From: Triplophysa rosa
Taxonomy: Eukaryota; Chordata; Actinopteri; Cypriniformes; Nemacheilidae
DNA: 64,000 nucleotides
Assembly: GCF_024868665.1 (NCBI RefSeq)
Contig: NC_079894.1
Location: 9,075,737-9,139,736, forward strand
Reading direction: 5' to 3'
The notes below the pieces were generated by a model, which was not told the origin of the DNA, searched no databases, and worked only from the letters and a program-made list of their open reading frames with translations. Positions 39,501-44,278 of the stretch are shown here, one piece after another (the first letter of the stretch is position 1; every line of letters starts with the position of its first letter). Made by a program: the position numbers and the translations under genes.

Positions 39501-42064
39501 ATGTAAGCAAGGCCAACTCACCCCAATTAGTTGAAAAACGTATCACTCAAAACTTTTTTTGGATCATGAACCAAATTTTATGTCCCCCGAGAATATTTTC
39601 TTCTATGATTATACAGTATGAACAAACAAACAATAGATCAAATGAAAGTCCAGAGTCTCGAATTCACAACCATGATCAAAACACGGAGCATTTGTTTTAT
39701 TGTTTGAGCCCCCAACAAATAACATTGAAAAAATGTAAAGCTTGAAAAAGTTGCAAGGAAGCAATGGGTCATAAATGACAAAAATATTGTCAATGGCGGG
39801 GAGTCAGAAATAAGATGTAATCCAACATTTATTTTTTTAAATAACATGAAATAAGAAAAATAATAACATACATTTTTATAAACAAAACAAATAATCATGT
39901 TGTATCCCTAATATTTTTTTCTTTTAATTTGTTTACTTAAAGCAGAACAGAAGCTATGTTTACAAATTAAGGACACATTCAGTTGATTTCATTTCATATT
40001 TCTGTATAGTACTTTGTAACATTAAATAATTCAATAACATAGTTTTTGCTGACGTGTTGAAACTAGATAGAGAATTATGAAATTCCATTGGCTTTGTTAT
40101 TGCCGAAGGAGGTTGCTTTCGTGACAACTCTAGCACACAAAATAAGTCTGTGTTCCTAAGCACACTCACCTTCATTGTACATAGGCGGGATATGATGCTG
40201 GTAGTACTGATGTGGTGGAATGTCTCCAGGGCTGATGGGAGGGTAGTAGGCCGTGTGCGAGTTTGGGATAAAGGGTGGGGGAGCCATGTATGGAGGTAAG
40301 TGATGGGTTGGAGAGATGGCGGGAGAGTAGCTGGGAGGGTAACATTCAGGAGACTGAGGGGTAACCACCACTCTTCGGACCCCTGTGTTGTCTTCCAGCA
40401 CCTTGAGAGGGAAGAACAAATGAGAATAATTGTTACAAAAAAGAATGCTAAAAAGTGAAAAGCATCTCAAACTATGTATAAAGGGAAAGGTTAAACATGT
40501 CTTAAAAATCTCTTTGGCAGTCTGTATGGATGTGTTGATCCTAAACCATCCGTGTGACCTGCTGACCCCAATAGTGTTTGTGTGTGTGTGTGTGTGTACA
40601 TCAGAGTGTACTTGACATGTCTATCAATCAGTATCCAGCAGTCAGAGGAGATGTCAGGAGCGATTATCTAGTCCTCCATCAAGTTCAGGCTTGAACTGCA
40701 TTCAAACACCGAGCGCTCAGAAAGCCATCATTTCATCATCATGTCTATGTGAAACATCAGACTAACAGAGACTGTGGAATGCGAGCTATGAGAAGAAGGA
40801 GAGTCTTTTGTGACATCAAGTAAAGTAAATATCAAAGATGTCGTCTTCTATAACTGAAGCTGAGGCTTTCAGGCTGATCTTTCTGTTGTTGTCCTATTAA
40901 AGAGTTCAGAGTACAGAAAAGTTAGGAAACCCTATGTACACAAACGCCTAATTTGTTTGTGTTCTGGATTTCTGGAAAACAACAACAAATAACCTTTACT
41001 CGACGTTTAACGGTTGTATGGGACCCCATCTTTGTTTGGCCCTTCTTGACATTTTAACCTGTAATTCTTTTTGCTCGGCTCTTCAAAATATGGCCCTTTA
41101 AATGATAAATGAAAGGAAAATACAATAGTTTAGGCCTGGCTTTAATGTACTACTCAATTTGATATAATATCTAACACCAACAAGGGGTCTATGATCCATG
41201 AAAGGGTGAAGAAAGTTGAAGTACTGGTCTGGACAGGTGGCCAATAAATATATCAACTTTAAACTGCAGTCACACACACGCACACTTAATAGCCTTTGAA
41301 AAAAAACAGAACAGAGCCATTTGTTAGCTTGTTGCGGGTAGATGCTTAGCTAAGGTGAGGTCTAAATGTAGATGTAATGTAACCACCAGGCTCCAGGTCC
41401 AGATCTGTGACTGACTGCACTGATCGTATCTTTCAATGAAAACTAAGGATTGCTTTGTTGATTATTTGAGCTGCCAGATAGAGATCACCACATGGTTTGG
41501 AATGAGCTCATTGTTTAATGTCTAATGGATTATAATACTGAGCAGTAAGAGCTTCTGGGCAGACCACGTCTACTCTTAGAAGTGAGAAGATATGAGGTTG
41601 TCAGGGTTGTGGGCATTGTTAAATAAGAACAATATGTCTTGTGGTAAGAATAAGGCACTTGGAATATTCCTCTAAATCCCCATGAAATCACTTTAAGATT
41701 AATTTCCTGTGTTGATGTCTATTAAAACCGGATTGGACACTAAAGCACATCTATGCTTTTTCCAAATAGTCACCAGGCCTTCTGTACATTACAGCCATAA
41801 ACTACAATTTGGTAAATTGCTGACAGTATTGAGAGGGTATTGATTCTCAACAAACAACCTGTTCACACACAAAAAACACACTTTAAGGAATGAAGAGAAT
41901 ACGGCCTCATTATGCAAATCATAAAAATACATATTATGAGTTGCTGTTCTATTGCTTTTCTTCCAACGCACAAAGCTCAGCACTCACCTGGGAGATGTAG
42001 CCGGGGGGCACGTGGATGGGTGGGATGGATCCATTTGGTGACATCATCGGAACCTCTGCTGGCC
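238..42064 (-). CDS. fndc3b: FNDC3B orthologue, 19 internal coding exons (both ends off-window)
   Basis: The coding join, 5' to 3' on the minus strand, is 42064-41988, 40401-40170, 39331-39053, 26185-26127, 19830-19673, 19158-19099, 17659-17521, 17183-17130, 16786-16662, 13041-12867, 11392-11306, 9265-9127, 7111-7040, 6533-6415, 6226-6121, 5307-5135, 3416-3303, 2510-2361, 518-238. Every border is AG/GT and phases agree throughout. The product matches FNDC3B rather than FNDC3A in the stretches [27 protein letters not shown] and [14 protein letters not shown]. Order: proline/tyrosine-rich N-terminus, polyglycine linker, then FN3 repeats 1-6 and part of 7 of the nine in the human protein (about 1200 aa). 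Family knowledge: FNDC3B is a C-terminally anchored ER membrane protein linked to adipocyte and osteoblast differentiation, lung maturation and cell migration. The anchor is off-window. Fish often keep two copies; I cannot tell fndc3ba from fndc3bb. Confidence 0.95.
818..948. mobile_element. Short MITE, TIR with GTCTACACCGGACGCG
   Basis: A 131-bp element whose two ends are inverted copies around GTCTACACCGGA (left) and TCCGGTGTAGAC (right). The same family, with the same interior (GAAACGCATTAGAACCCATT), occurs at 11524-12112, where it is split by a younger insertion. Nonautonomous; superfamily not assigned. Confidence 0.8.
1017..1506. mobile_element. hAT-like nonautonomous element, copy 1
   Basis: 490 bp with inverted ends CAGTGTTGGG and CCCAACACTG. 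It is flanked by GTCTGGAA and GTCTGAAA, an 8-bp target duplication with one mismatch. The interior is full of TTACT/AGTAA inverted motifs and can fold extensively. A second copy is at 20822-21224. Confidence 0.9.
1515..2360. other. Intron stretch, no recognised content
   Basis: AT-rich intron between exons R and S. I see no exon, RNA gene or clear repeat ends. The short ORF starting near 1547 has no recognisable protein features. Confidence 0.6.
2361..2510 (-). CDS. fndc3b: fndc3b exon R, FN3 repeat 6 core
   Basis: 150 bp, phase 0 to phase 0, 50 codons. It encodes [20 protein letters not shown], then a segment ending in [11 protein letters not shown]. Human: [21 protein letters not shown], ending LLPAAQYCCRLQ. 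Donor GTAGAAC. Confidence 0.95.
2602..3062. mobile_element. hAT-like element with perfect 8-bp TSD
   Basis: 461 bp with inverted ends TAGGGATGTAACGATTCA and TGAATCGTTACATCCCTA (perfect over 15 or more bases). It is flanked on both sides by GTACGTAA, a perfect 8-bp target duplication at 2594-2601 and 3063-3070. No transposase. Confidence 0.95.
3303..3416 (-). CDS. fndc3b: fndc3b exon Q, end of FN3 5 and start of FN3 6
   Basis: 114 bp, phase 0 to phase 0, 38 codons. It encodes [20 protein letters not shown], then the start of FN3 6 ending in CVLVSWE. The [10 protein letters not shown] motif is identical to human. The acceptor is TTTTCGTAG after a pyrimidine tract, and a MITE ends about 29 nt upstream of it. 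Confidence 0.94.
3445..4088. mobile_element. MITE with 16-bp TIR TGACCACGTTTACATG
   Basis: 644 bp. The ends TGACCACGTTTACATG and CATGTAAACGTGGTCA are perfect inverted copies. Subterminal AATCCGA/TTAATCG motifs recur. No clear target duplication (flanks CAG and TTG). It ends 29 nt from the acceptor of exon Q. Confidence 0.85.
4291..4340 (+). repeat. SINE 3' tail fragment
   Basis: Contains GTAAGTCGCTTTGGATAAAA then GCGTCTGCTAAATG, the 3' tail shared by several fish SINE families. No tRNA-like head is attached, so it is a truncated copy. The rest of the intron up to 5134 shows nothing further. A more degenerate tail (GAATAAAAGCATCTCCTAAATG) lies near 5960-5983 in the next intron. Confidence 0.75.
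5135..5307 (-). CDS. fndc3b: fndc3b exon P, FN3 repeat 5 core
   Basis: 173 bp, phase 1 in and phase 0 out. It encodes [38 protein letters not shown] and [14 protein letters not shown]. Human: [43 protein letters not shown]. Donor GTGAGTG; AG|GG is the only other nearby option and would break the frame. Confidence 0.94.
6121..6226 (-). CDS. fndc3b: fndc3b exon O, end of FN3 4 and start of FN3 5
   Basis: 106 bp, phase 0 in and phase 1 out. It encodes [20 protein letters not shown], then [15 protein letters not shown]. The CSESLxVRTLS and KHKEVHLxW motifs are FNDC3B-like. Donor GTGAGAG. Confidence 0.94.
6415..6533 (-). CDS. fndc3b: fndc3b exon N, second half of FN3 repeat 4
   Basis: 119 bp, phase 1 in and phase 0 out. 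It encodes [20 protein letters not shown], then [19 protein letters not shown]. Human: [38 protein letters not shown]. Donor GTAACGC. Confidence 0.94.
7040..7111 (-). CDS. fndc3b: fndc3b exon M, middle of FN3 repeat 4
   Basis: 72 bp, phase 1 in and out. It encodes [20 protein letters not shown], then GSSD plus one base. Human: [24 protein letters not shown]. Acceptor CTGTAG, donor GTACGTG. Confidence 0.94.
7405..8533 (+). mobile_element. Decayed Tc1-like transposon with long TIRs
   Basis: 1129 bp between TA dinucleotides (7403-7404 and 8534-8535). Ends read CAGTATCTCACAGAAGTGAG inward from both sides. The inverted repeats extend about 230 bp each, to near 7640 and 8300. Between them is a broken transposase reading plus. 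It lies in the intron between exons L and M. Confidence 0.93.
7774..8215 (+). pseudogene. Tc1-like transposase pseudogene
   Basis: It starts [20 protein letters not shown], a typical Tc1 N-terminus, then jumps after YKIAK directly to [15 protein letters not shown]. The rest of the DNA-binding region and the first catalytic Asp are deleted. QHDNDPK (second Asp) is followed by a frame shift and stop. A different frame then gives [16 protein letters not shown], which holds the catalytic Glu. It cannot make an active enzyme. Confidence 0.9.
9127..9265 (-). CDS. fndc3b: fndc3b exon L, end of FN3 3 and start of FN3 4
   Basis: 139 bp, phase 0 in and phase 1 out. It encodes [31 protein letters not shown] and NFSVKW. 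The SPSEVLVC and PDxPGPP motifs match human FNDC3B. Donor GTATGGG. Confidence 0.94.
9266..11305. other. Intron with an unclassified repeat-like segment
   Basis: The segment from about 9550 (CAGGGGCGTAGCTACATGG, a hAT-like end) to about 9900 contains duplicated GGTGGCCA/TGGCCACC motifs and CGATATA motifs typical of fish DNA transposons. I could not find the matching other end. The rest is AT-rich with no recognised content. Confidence 0.4.
10411..10446. repeat. 11-bp tandem repeat, about 3 copies
   Basis: Three copies of the unit CAAAAATAGAA, bracketed by a direct repeat CTAGATCAT on each side (10401 and 10444 regions). Confidence 0.85.
11306..11392 (-). CDS. fndc3b: fndc3b exon K, middle of FN3 repeat 3
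   Basis: 87 bp, phase 0 to phase 0, 29 codons. It encodes [20 protein letters not shown], then KRSTQYKFR. Human FNDC3B reads [26 protein letters not shown]. The donor is GTGAGTG. Skipping would keep the frame. Confidence 0.94.
11524..12112. mobile_element. MITE split by a hAT-like insertion
   Basis: The same family as 818-948: left end ACACCGTGTCTCCACCGGAC, right end GTCCGGTGTAGACACCGTGT. The two halves are separated by a 449-bp element at 11583-12031. Joining the flanks across one copy of ATTAGAAA matches the uninterrupted copy (GTTAGAAACGCATTAGAACC), which shows the insertion order. Confidence 0.9.
11583..12031. mobile_element. hAT-like element nested in a MITE
   Basis: 449 bp with ends TAGGGCTGCACGATAAT and TTGTGACAGCCCTA. 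It is flanked by a perfect 8-bp duplication ATTAGAAA (11575-11582, 12032-12039). The short ORFs inside and across it have no transposase features. Confidence 0.94.
12590..12861 (+). repeat. Dispersed GGAAGTTAA-family repeat, copy A
   Basis: It contains GATCCTGCAGTTTGGTCGCA, CTAGCGGTTGAGCTTGGTAT, CAGAAATAATCTACAGGC and GCCGGAAGTTAAGTTC. The reverse complement of 17921-18206 matches it closely over about 270 bp. It runs up to the donor of exon J. The segment 12430-12500 repeats part of it (TTTAGCCAAGTAA), so the element probably starts near 12410. Confidence 0.85.
12867..13041 (-). CDS. fndc3b: fndc3b exon J, end of FN3 2 and start of FN3 3
   Basis: 175 bp, phase 2 in and phase 0 out. It encodes [20 protein letters not shown], then [20 protein letters not shown], and ends EIQEENI. 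The donor GTATGCC lies only a few bases from a dispersed repeat (see findings). The frame continues correctly into the next exon ([10 protein letters not shown]), and the total length equals the human one. Confidence 0.93.
13199..14141. repeat. Fish interspersed repeat interrupted by a MITE
   Basis: The outer repeat begins AAAGGTAAGGTTGTATTTG and ends ATGTAAAGTGTTAC. It is rich in TAATGTTA/TAACATTA motifs and is of a type common in cyprinid genomes. It is interrupted by the element at 13451-14111. Confidence 0.65.
13451..14111. mobile_element. MITE with TIR ACTGTAAACCCGAAT
   Basis: 661 bp. The left end ACTGTAAACCCGAAT and the right end ATTCGGGTTTACAGT are perfect 15-bp inverted copies. No coding capacity. 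I could not define a convincing target duplication. Confidence 0.85.
14131..14212 (+). repeat. Local duplication, source copy
   Basis: 82 bp from TAAAGTGTTACTGAATAATC to ACTTAAAAGCCA, repeated almost exactly at 15813-15893 (about 90% or more identical). It joins the end of an interspersed repeat to unique-looking sequence. Confidence 0.9.
14269..14835 (-). mobile_element. Solo LTR with 5-bp target duplication
   Basis: 567 bp running TGTCACGG to CCGTGACA, flanked on both sides by GTATT (14264-14268 and 14836-14840). TG...CA ends and a 5-bp duplication are the signature of an LTR. No primer-binding site, polyprotein or second LTR is present, so it is a recombination remnant. Read on the minus strand it has GC-box-like CCCCGCCCC and TATAAATG, in promoter order, which sets the strand. 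Confidence 0.9.
14946..15085 (-). repeat. tRNA-derived SINE, complete head and tail
   Basis: On the minus strand it reads GTGTAGCTCAGTGGTTAGAG (A box), GGTCATGGGTTCGATCTC (B box), then the tail GTAAGTCGCTTTGGATAAAA and ATGCATAAATGTAAATG. This is the RNA polymerase III promoter layout of a tRNA-derived fish SINE. Confidence 0.9.
15086..15709. other. Intron stretch, no recognised content
   Basis: No exon, repeat end or RNA gene seen. The minus-strand ORFs near 15250-15631 show no domain. Confidence 0.55.
15710..15916 (+). repeat. SINE with an 81-bp block inside its tail
   Basis: The head remnant GCGCTAGCAATGCCGAGGTC and ATGGGTTC is followed by GTAAGTCGCTTTGGATAAAA and GCGTCTGCCAAATGCATAAA. 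The tail then breaks at about 15812, and the copy of 14131-14212 occupies 15813-15893. A tail-like AAATGCATGAATGTAAATG resumes at 15898. Confidence 0.85.
15917..16661. other. Intron stretch, no recognised content
   Basis: AT-rich intron between exons I and J. Nothing identified. Confidence 0.55.
16662..16786 (-). CDS. fndc3b: fndc3b exon I, end of FN3 repeat 2
   Basis: 125 bp, phase 0 in and phase 2 out. It encodes [20 protein letters not shown], then [20 protein letters not shown]. This matches the human FRQCFFGSQKHCKLTKLCPAMGYTFRLAARNDIG region. Acceptor CTGTCAG, donor GTATGAT. Confidence 0.95.
17130..17183 (-). CDS. fndc3b: fndc3b exon H, middle of FN3 repeat 2
   Basis: 54 bp, phase 0 to phase 0, 18 codons: [18 protein letters not shown]. 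It differs from human FNDC3B at only two positions. Being a multiple of three, it could in principle be skipped in frame. Donor GTAACGC is non-consensus at position +5. Confidence 0.95.
17521..17659 (-). CDS. fndc3b: fndc3b exon G, end of FN3 1 and start of FN3 2
   Basis: 139 bp, phase 2 in and phase 0 out. It encodes [34 protein letters not shown] and [10 protein letters not shown]. The human counterpart (YAMYNSVKGSCSE, PPKLAHRSKSSLTLQWK) aligns without gaps. Donor GTTAGAC, a slightly weak consensus. Confidence 0.95.
17921..18385 (-). repeat. Dispersed GGAAGTTAA-family repeat, copy B
   Basis: The reverse complement of 17921-18206 matches copy A (12596-12860) across GAATAGATCCTGCAGTTTGG, CTAGCGGTTGAGCTTGGTAT and CAGAAATAATCTACAGGC. 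The plus-strand end at 18332-18385 (CCGGAAGTTAACTGCAG, GCGCGTCCGATGAA) is an inverted counterpart of its other end, so the family has long inverted termini. Confidence 0.85.
18386..19098. other. Intron stretch, no recognised content
   Basis: Only a poly(A) run near 18946-18962 stands out. Confidence 0.5.
19099..19158 (-). CDS. fndc3b: fndc3b exon F, second half of FN3 repeat 1
   Basis: 60 bp, entering and leaving in phase 2. It encodes [20 protein letters not shown] plus part of Arg, identical or nearly so to human FNDC3B. The L-P-T-Y motif is the FN3 tyrosine corner. Donor GTAAGTAA. Confidence 0.94.
19673..19830 (-). CDS. fndc3b: fndc3b exon E, first half of FN3 repeat 1
   Basis: 158 bp, phase 0 in and phase 2 out. 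It encodes [16 protein letters not shown], then a divergent loop ([16 protein letters not shown]), then [19 protein letters not shown]. The conserved FN3 Trp and the Tyr of strand C are present. The loop differs from the human one but keeps a similar length. Confidence 0.94.
20364..21784. mobile_element. hAT-like element with nested second element
   Basis: 1421 bp with ends TAGTGCTGGGCAAG and CTTTCCCAGCCCTA and a perfect 8-bp duplication ATTTTATT (20356-20363, 21785-21792). Interior CGATTAA/TTAATCG-type motifs. It carries the element at 20822-21224. No transposase ORF. Confidence 0.93.
20822..21224. mobile_element. hAT-like element, copy 2, innermost of the nest
   Basis: 403 bp, the same family as 1017-1506, with ends CAGTGTTAGG and CCCAACACTG. 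It is flanked by a perfect 8-bp duplication AACACATG (20814-20821, 21225-21232). Confidence 0.95.
22500..22640 (+). repeat. Cyprinid-type interspersed repeat fragment
   Basis: Contains GTGTTCACTACTCTCTGGAT, GGGTTAAATGCAGAGG and a CACTTTCACTTTCACTTT end, a block I recognise as repetitive in zebrafish-like genomes. Family name not assigned. 22640-23352 holds nothing recognised. Confidence 0.5.
23353..23881. mobile_element. TTAA-flanked MITE
   Basis: Ends TTAAAGCTAGTTTGTAA and TTACAAACTGCACCTTTAA are inverted copies bounded by TTAA. The interior contains CGCTAGATGGCGCACGAT. No coding capacity. Confidence 0.7.
24380..24606. mobile_element. Palindromic TTAA MITE (AGGGATAGTTCACCC family), copy 1
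   Basis: It starts TTAAAGGAATAGTTCAACC and ends near ATCACTTTAA. The two arms are inverted copies (ACAAAAGAAGATATTTTGAG against CAAAATATCTTTGTTTG). Divergent copy. From 24607 to 26126 there is no other clear feature, apart from a possible Tc1-end fragment (GGTCACAATTATTGGCACCC at 25714). Confidence 0.8.
26127..26185 (-). CDS. fndc3b: fndc3b exon D, linker into FN3 repeat 1
   Basis: 59 bp microexon-like piece, phase 1 in and phase 0 out. It encodes [20 protein letters not shown], matching the human KRVQDILSGIEKPQ segment. It lies between introns of 12.9 kb and 6.3 kb. Acceptor TCTACAG, donor GTGAGTC. It is too short to appear as a long ORF. Confidence 0.93.
26597..26900. mobile_element. Palindromic TTAA MITE, copy 2
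   Basis: It begins TTTAAAGGGATAGTTCACC and ends GGTGAACTCTTCCTTTAA. Inner inverted arms: CATCATTTACTCACCC and GTAAATGAAGACAG. Bounded by TTAA. Confidence 0.88.
27134..27186. repeat. (GT)n microsatellite
   Basis: About 50 bp of GT dinucleotides with single-base interruptions. The short minus-strand ORF across it is an artefact of the repeat. Confidence 0.95.
27716..28072. repeat. Interspersed repeat (AGATGTCGxTAAA family), copy 1
   Basis: It shares long blocks with 42974-43286: GGTGTATAAAG, GCGTTATGTTTT, AGAATGAGCTATTTCTATCT, CAGTAGCCCTAAA, GTGAGCCGTTGGTTGCAATT and CCAGATGTCGCTAAA. It ends CTCCTTTAA. A nonautonomous mobile repeat. Confidence 0.8.
28073..31680. other. Large-intron stretch, no gene recognised
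   Basis: Part of the 12.9-kb intron between exons C and D. Several short ORFs (for example the 130-aa minus ORF at 28570-28962) show no domain, no splice-consistent extension and no similarity I recognise. No repeat ends found. Confidence 0.5.
31684..32043 (+). repeat. (AACTC)n plus TATATAGCGC-type repeat and CA tract
   Basis: Five AACTC pentamers (31684-31709), then ATTTATATAGCGCTTTTTAC, AAAGCAGCTGTACATAAGAC, a CA-rich tract (31853-31935), and CCCTCTGGCAAAAGCTGCTGCC. The TATATAGCGC block also occurs at 20135-20150. This is a dispersed fish repeat; ORFs in it are CA-repeat artefacts. Confidence 0.7.
32059..32406. mobile_element. Palindromic TTAA MITE, copy 3, long hairpin
   Basis: It begins TTAAAGGGATAGTTCACCC and ends GGTGAACTGTGCCTTTAA. 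Almost the whole 348 bp is an inverted repeat: the arms contain GAAGAATGTTGGTAAACCAA and TTGGTTTACCAACATTCTTC, perfect complements, around a short centre near 32225. Confidence 0.93.
32407..34289. other. Repeat-poor intron block
   Basis: About 1.9 kb without recognised transposon ends. 32930-33560 is richer in G+C than its surroundings. No splice-bounded exon fits FNDC3B. It may hold regulatory sequence, but that is inference only. Confidence 0.4.
34298..34964. mobile_element. hAT-like element with perfect 8-bp TSD
   Basis: 667 bp with ends TAGGGCTGTCATGATTAT and AATAATCGTGACAGCCCTA. It is flanked by GCTATAGC on both sides (34290-34297 and 34965-34972). Interior rich in TGATTAATTG-like motifs. 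No transposase. Confidence 0.96.
35355..35460. repeat. CA-rich microsatellite
   Basis: Imperfect (CA)n with CCCCC and CCAACCAAC interruptions. ORFs on both strands across it are low-complexity artefacts. Confidence 0.93.
35712..35852 (+). repeat. SINE head with tRNA-like promoter
   Basis: GTAGCTCAGTTGGTAAAGC (A box) and GGTCATTGGTTCAAAAGCC (B box) match the SINE at 14946-15085, followed by AATGTATAGCTTGAATGC. The 3' tail is missing. It is not a functional tRNA, because the stems are poorly paired and the context is a SINE. Confidence 0.8.
36093..37317 (-). mobile_element. Complete Tc1/mariner element, DD36E type
   Basis: 1225 bp bounded by TA (36091-36092 and 37318-37319). Ends TACACTCACCTAAAGGATTA continue to GGAACACC as perfect 31-bp inverted repeats. 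It carries one full transposase ORF on the minus strand. Being perfect at both ends and intact inside, it looks young. Confidence 0.96.
36127..37167 (-). CDS. Tc1-like transposase, 346 aa, DD36E catalytic triad
   Basis: This is an intact ORF with no stop or shift, of normal length for the family (about 340 aa). Residues 1-55 form a helix-turn-helix ([20 protein letters not shown]), followed by a second DNA-binding region ([20 protein letters not shown]), with basic residues near 116-133. The RNase H-like catalytic residues are Asp155 (WSDESRF), Asp246 (QQDNAPCH) and Glu283 ([11 protein letters not shown]). There are 36 residues between the second Asp and the Glu, against 34 in Sleeping Beauty and other DD34E enzymes. 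That spacing defines the DD36E (Incomer) group as I recall it. A glycine-rich box ([12 protein letters not shown]) precedes the second Asp. Role: cut-and-paste transposition of the surrounding element at TA sites. It is antisense to nothing and shares the strand of fndc3b, inside its intron. Activity is inferred from intactness only. Confidence 0.95.
   Translation of the reverse strand: MGKKGDLSNFERGMVVGARRAGLSISQSAQLLGFSRTTISRVYKEWCEKGKTSSMRQSCGRKCLVDARGQRRMGRLIQADRRATLTEITTRYNRGMQQSICEATTRTTLRQMGYNSRRPHRVPLISTTNRKKRLQFARAHQNWTVEDWKNVAWSDESRFLLRHSNGRVRIWRKQNENMDPSCLVTTVQAGGGGVMVWGMFSWHTLGPLVPIGHRLNATAYLSIVSDHVHPFMTTMYPSSNGYFQQDNAPCHKARIISNWFLEHDNEFTVLEWPPQSPDLNPIEHLWDVVERELRALDVHPTNLHQLQDAILSIWANISKECFQHLVESMPRRIKAVLKAKGGQTPY
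37394..39052. other. Intron stretch before exon C, no recognised content
   Basis: No transposon ends found. A more GC-rich patch at 38430-38660 has open reading frames on both strands without any recognisable domain. Confidence 0.45.
39053..39331 (-). CDS. fndc3b: fndc3b exon C, basic and polyglycine linker
   Basis: 279 bp, phase 1 in and out. It encodes [20 protein letters not shown], a lysine/arginine patch ([19 protein letters not shown]), then a run of nine glycines encoded by GGA/GGT/GGG triplets near 39120-39147, and a serine/arginine-rich end ([13 protein letters not shown]). Human FNDC3B has an interrupted Gly/Ser run here, so the uninterrupted run is probably a lineage-specific triplet expansion. 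Confidence 0.95.
39332..40169. other. Intron between exons B and C
   Basis: AT-rich, no repeat or RNA gene recognised. Confidence 0.55.
40170..40401 (-). CDS. fndc3b: fndc3b exon B, proline/tyrosine-rich region
   Basis: 232 bp, phase 0 in and phase 1 out. It starts [19 protein letters not shown] and is rich in Pro, Tyr and His ([33 protein letters not shown]). This low-complexity N-terminal region is a hallmark of the FNDC3 family and lies before the FN3 repeats. The acceptor is CCCTCTCAAG and the donor GTGAGTG. Confidence 0.95.
40402..41987. other. Intron between exons A and B
   Basis: Contains a short (TG)n run at about 40577-40598. Nothing else recognised. Confidence 0.55.
41988..42064 (-). 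CDS. fndc3b: fndc3b exon A (first coding exon in window)
   Basis: 77 bp. It enters in phase 2 (two bases complete a Gly codon) and leaves in phase 0. It encodes [20 protein letters not shown] followed by GYISQ, almost identical to human FNDC3B just before the VxEDxTGVRR segment. The acceptor reads CACACAG and the donor GTGAGTG. The exon encoding the preceding residues was not found in the 22 kb upstream. Confidence 0.93.
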
Positions 42065-42729
42065 CTGTGTGCACACGAGAGAAAAAAAACAGTTAAATAC
42101 CTAAATTTACTGCAGTACACAGACCCAAACATCATAAGCCTTTATTCTTCTGTAAAACCAAGCATGCATATTTCATGCACATTACACATGAATTCCACTG
42201 GTCCTTTTTTAATAACCACCCAACTATGCATTATAACAAATATGTTTGCATTGCAGCAAAAAGCTAAACAAAACAAAATCATTCCATTCTCAACGGGCCA
42301 GTAACTGCTGGACACCAAACAGCAATGGATAAAGCACACAAACAAACAGGCCAAAAAGCGCCGGCCCACTTGGCACAGTGAACTAAGGATTGTGGGTAAT
42401 GGAAGCAGAGTCCAGACAGACTGTTATGGAGCATTGGAAAGGACTCAGGCAGCATGGAAAGTCTCCTGTCGCTTTGTGAGCCTCTCGTCAGGTCTGATTT
42501 ACTGCGCAATTATTCTTCATATCCCTCTCTCGCTTTGACTGATGGGATCACCAGTCATGACATCACATACCTGCTTATGGTTTTTCCAATCAACATCAGA
42601 CTCCTCAAGGCCCACTCTGAGGCTTTCCTCAAAATAAACACTCATTTTCCACTGTTCATTTGTCTGCTGGTTGTATCATTTACTCAAAAATCTGAAACAT
42701 TCAGTAAGCTGTTTTGTGTAATAGAGAGG

Positions 42730-42875
42730 AAATGTATACAGTATATATACTGTATATATGATAGCTAAAAATACTTATATATCTATAAGTATTGTATATG
42801 TGTTTATATATACACACACACATTTATATATATACAGTATATATATATATATATATATATGTATATGTATATAAA
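42730..42875. repeat. TA-rich microsatellite
   Basis: (TA)n with GTATAC/ACAGTATA interruptions, palindromic throughout. Confidence 0.9.
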
Positions 42876-42973
42876 GTATTTTTAGCTATTTAAAAAAACA
42901 CAAGAAAAAGAAAAAATATTGTTCCAGAATTCTTCTCTGATGCACATATTTCCACATTTAGACTTAATTTTTC

Positions 42974-43286
42974 AGAGGTGTATAAAGACCTTACATAATG
43001 AAGCGTTATGTTTTTATTACCTTAGAATGAGCTATTTCTATCTACATACACTGTGGGTCCCCTTACATGGAATTTTCCATGTTGTTTCTACAGTAGCCCT
43101 AAACGGACAAACTACGTTTACGTTACACAAATACATTATCTACTTCGGCAAAGAAGCGAAAACGTGACGACATCTTAGTCCTGTGTCATCCACCGTAGTG
43201 CTTTGAAAGGGAGGGGGAGTGAGCCGTTGGTTGCAATTCGCAACCTCACCACTAGATGTCGGTAAATTTCATACACTGTACCTTTA
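42974..43286. repeat. Interspersed repeat (AGATGTCGxTAAA family), copy 2
   Basis: The same family and orientation as 27716-28072, with shared blocks AGAATGAGCTATTTCTATCT, ACATCTTAGTCCTGTGTCA and GTGAGCCGTTGGTTGCAATT. It lacks the first 50 bases of copy 1. Confidence 0.8.
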
Positions 43287-43863
43287 AAGTATTCACTACT
43301 GTAGGTAGTCTAATATAAACCAGACACAAAACCTCTTCGTCAGCTTAATTACAGATACACTAGAAAAAATGTATTCAAATCCGAAGCAAATCGCGCTGTT
43401 GACTTTTCCACTGCGGTCCCTGTCTCCTTCTGTCTCTTGAACCCTCACAGTAGTGGAGGTCTGGGTGAAGCCTGGTAAAGACATCATCTTCCTATGAGAC
43501 AGCAGCAGTCAGCTCTATAATACTTTGGCCAGCATAAATCACAGGATGGCCTGTAATGAATTCTACAGTTGACTCTACAGCAGCTGCCAAAGGCCTGCTC
43601 ATAACAACATCAATGCTACGATCTCATACCCTGAACAACATTCCAGAACTGCTCATGTGTGATGTTTTTAATGAGAAACGCTGGGCTTAAGGCCCGTTCA
43701 CACCAAGAACCTGTAACTACAGGTATCACGTTTTCAAAATAGTTCGAAACTCAAGAGTACAGCGGAGTCTATACTGCAACTAAAACGATACAGAGAAACA
43801 ATATCACTGGGTTGAATGATAAAACGCTGACTGCCATTTAAAACCCACTGGAATTGAAAGGGC

Positions 43864-44278
43864 CTTTAAAGTCCCTGTGAACCAGAAGTTGCGATCGCTT
43901 TATACTTCCGTATTCTGACATTTCCGAGTGAAAAGGAATTTCAAAGGAAAAAATTAGAGGGCGTGGCTTGCGTTTTTCACTGTGAATTGAATGGATGTGT
44001 AAAAATAGCTGTTGAATTTTGAAATGAAACTGGCAGCAGACTGACAGTTGAAGGGGAGGAGTTAACGGATGCTCCACCCAAGCCGTCTAATTTACGTCAC
44101 TTGAAATGGATAGTCATTTCAGGGCGGAAGTGCATTTTCAGATTTTAACTGAAGATTATGAGGGTACGTGAATTTAAAAATGAAAATGACCCACATTGAT
44201 AAGCCATTTACTATTAACGCTGCAATATTTCATGAAAAAACAAGAATTGTCATTTTTAATTTCACTGGGACTTTAAAG
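43864..44278. mobile_element. MITE with TIR CTTTAAAGTCCC
   Basis: 415 bp with ends CTTTAAAGTCCCTGTGAA and TTCACTGGGACTTTAAAG, inverted with one mismatch. TTAA lies at both borders. Just upstream, 43696-43740 (CCGTTCACACCAAGAAC) looks like the end of another element without a partner. Confidence 0.85.
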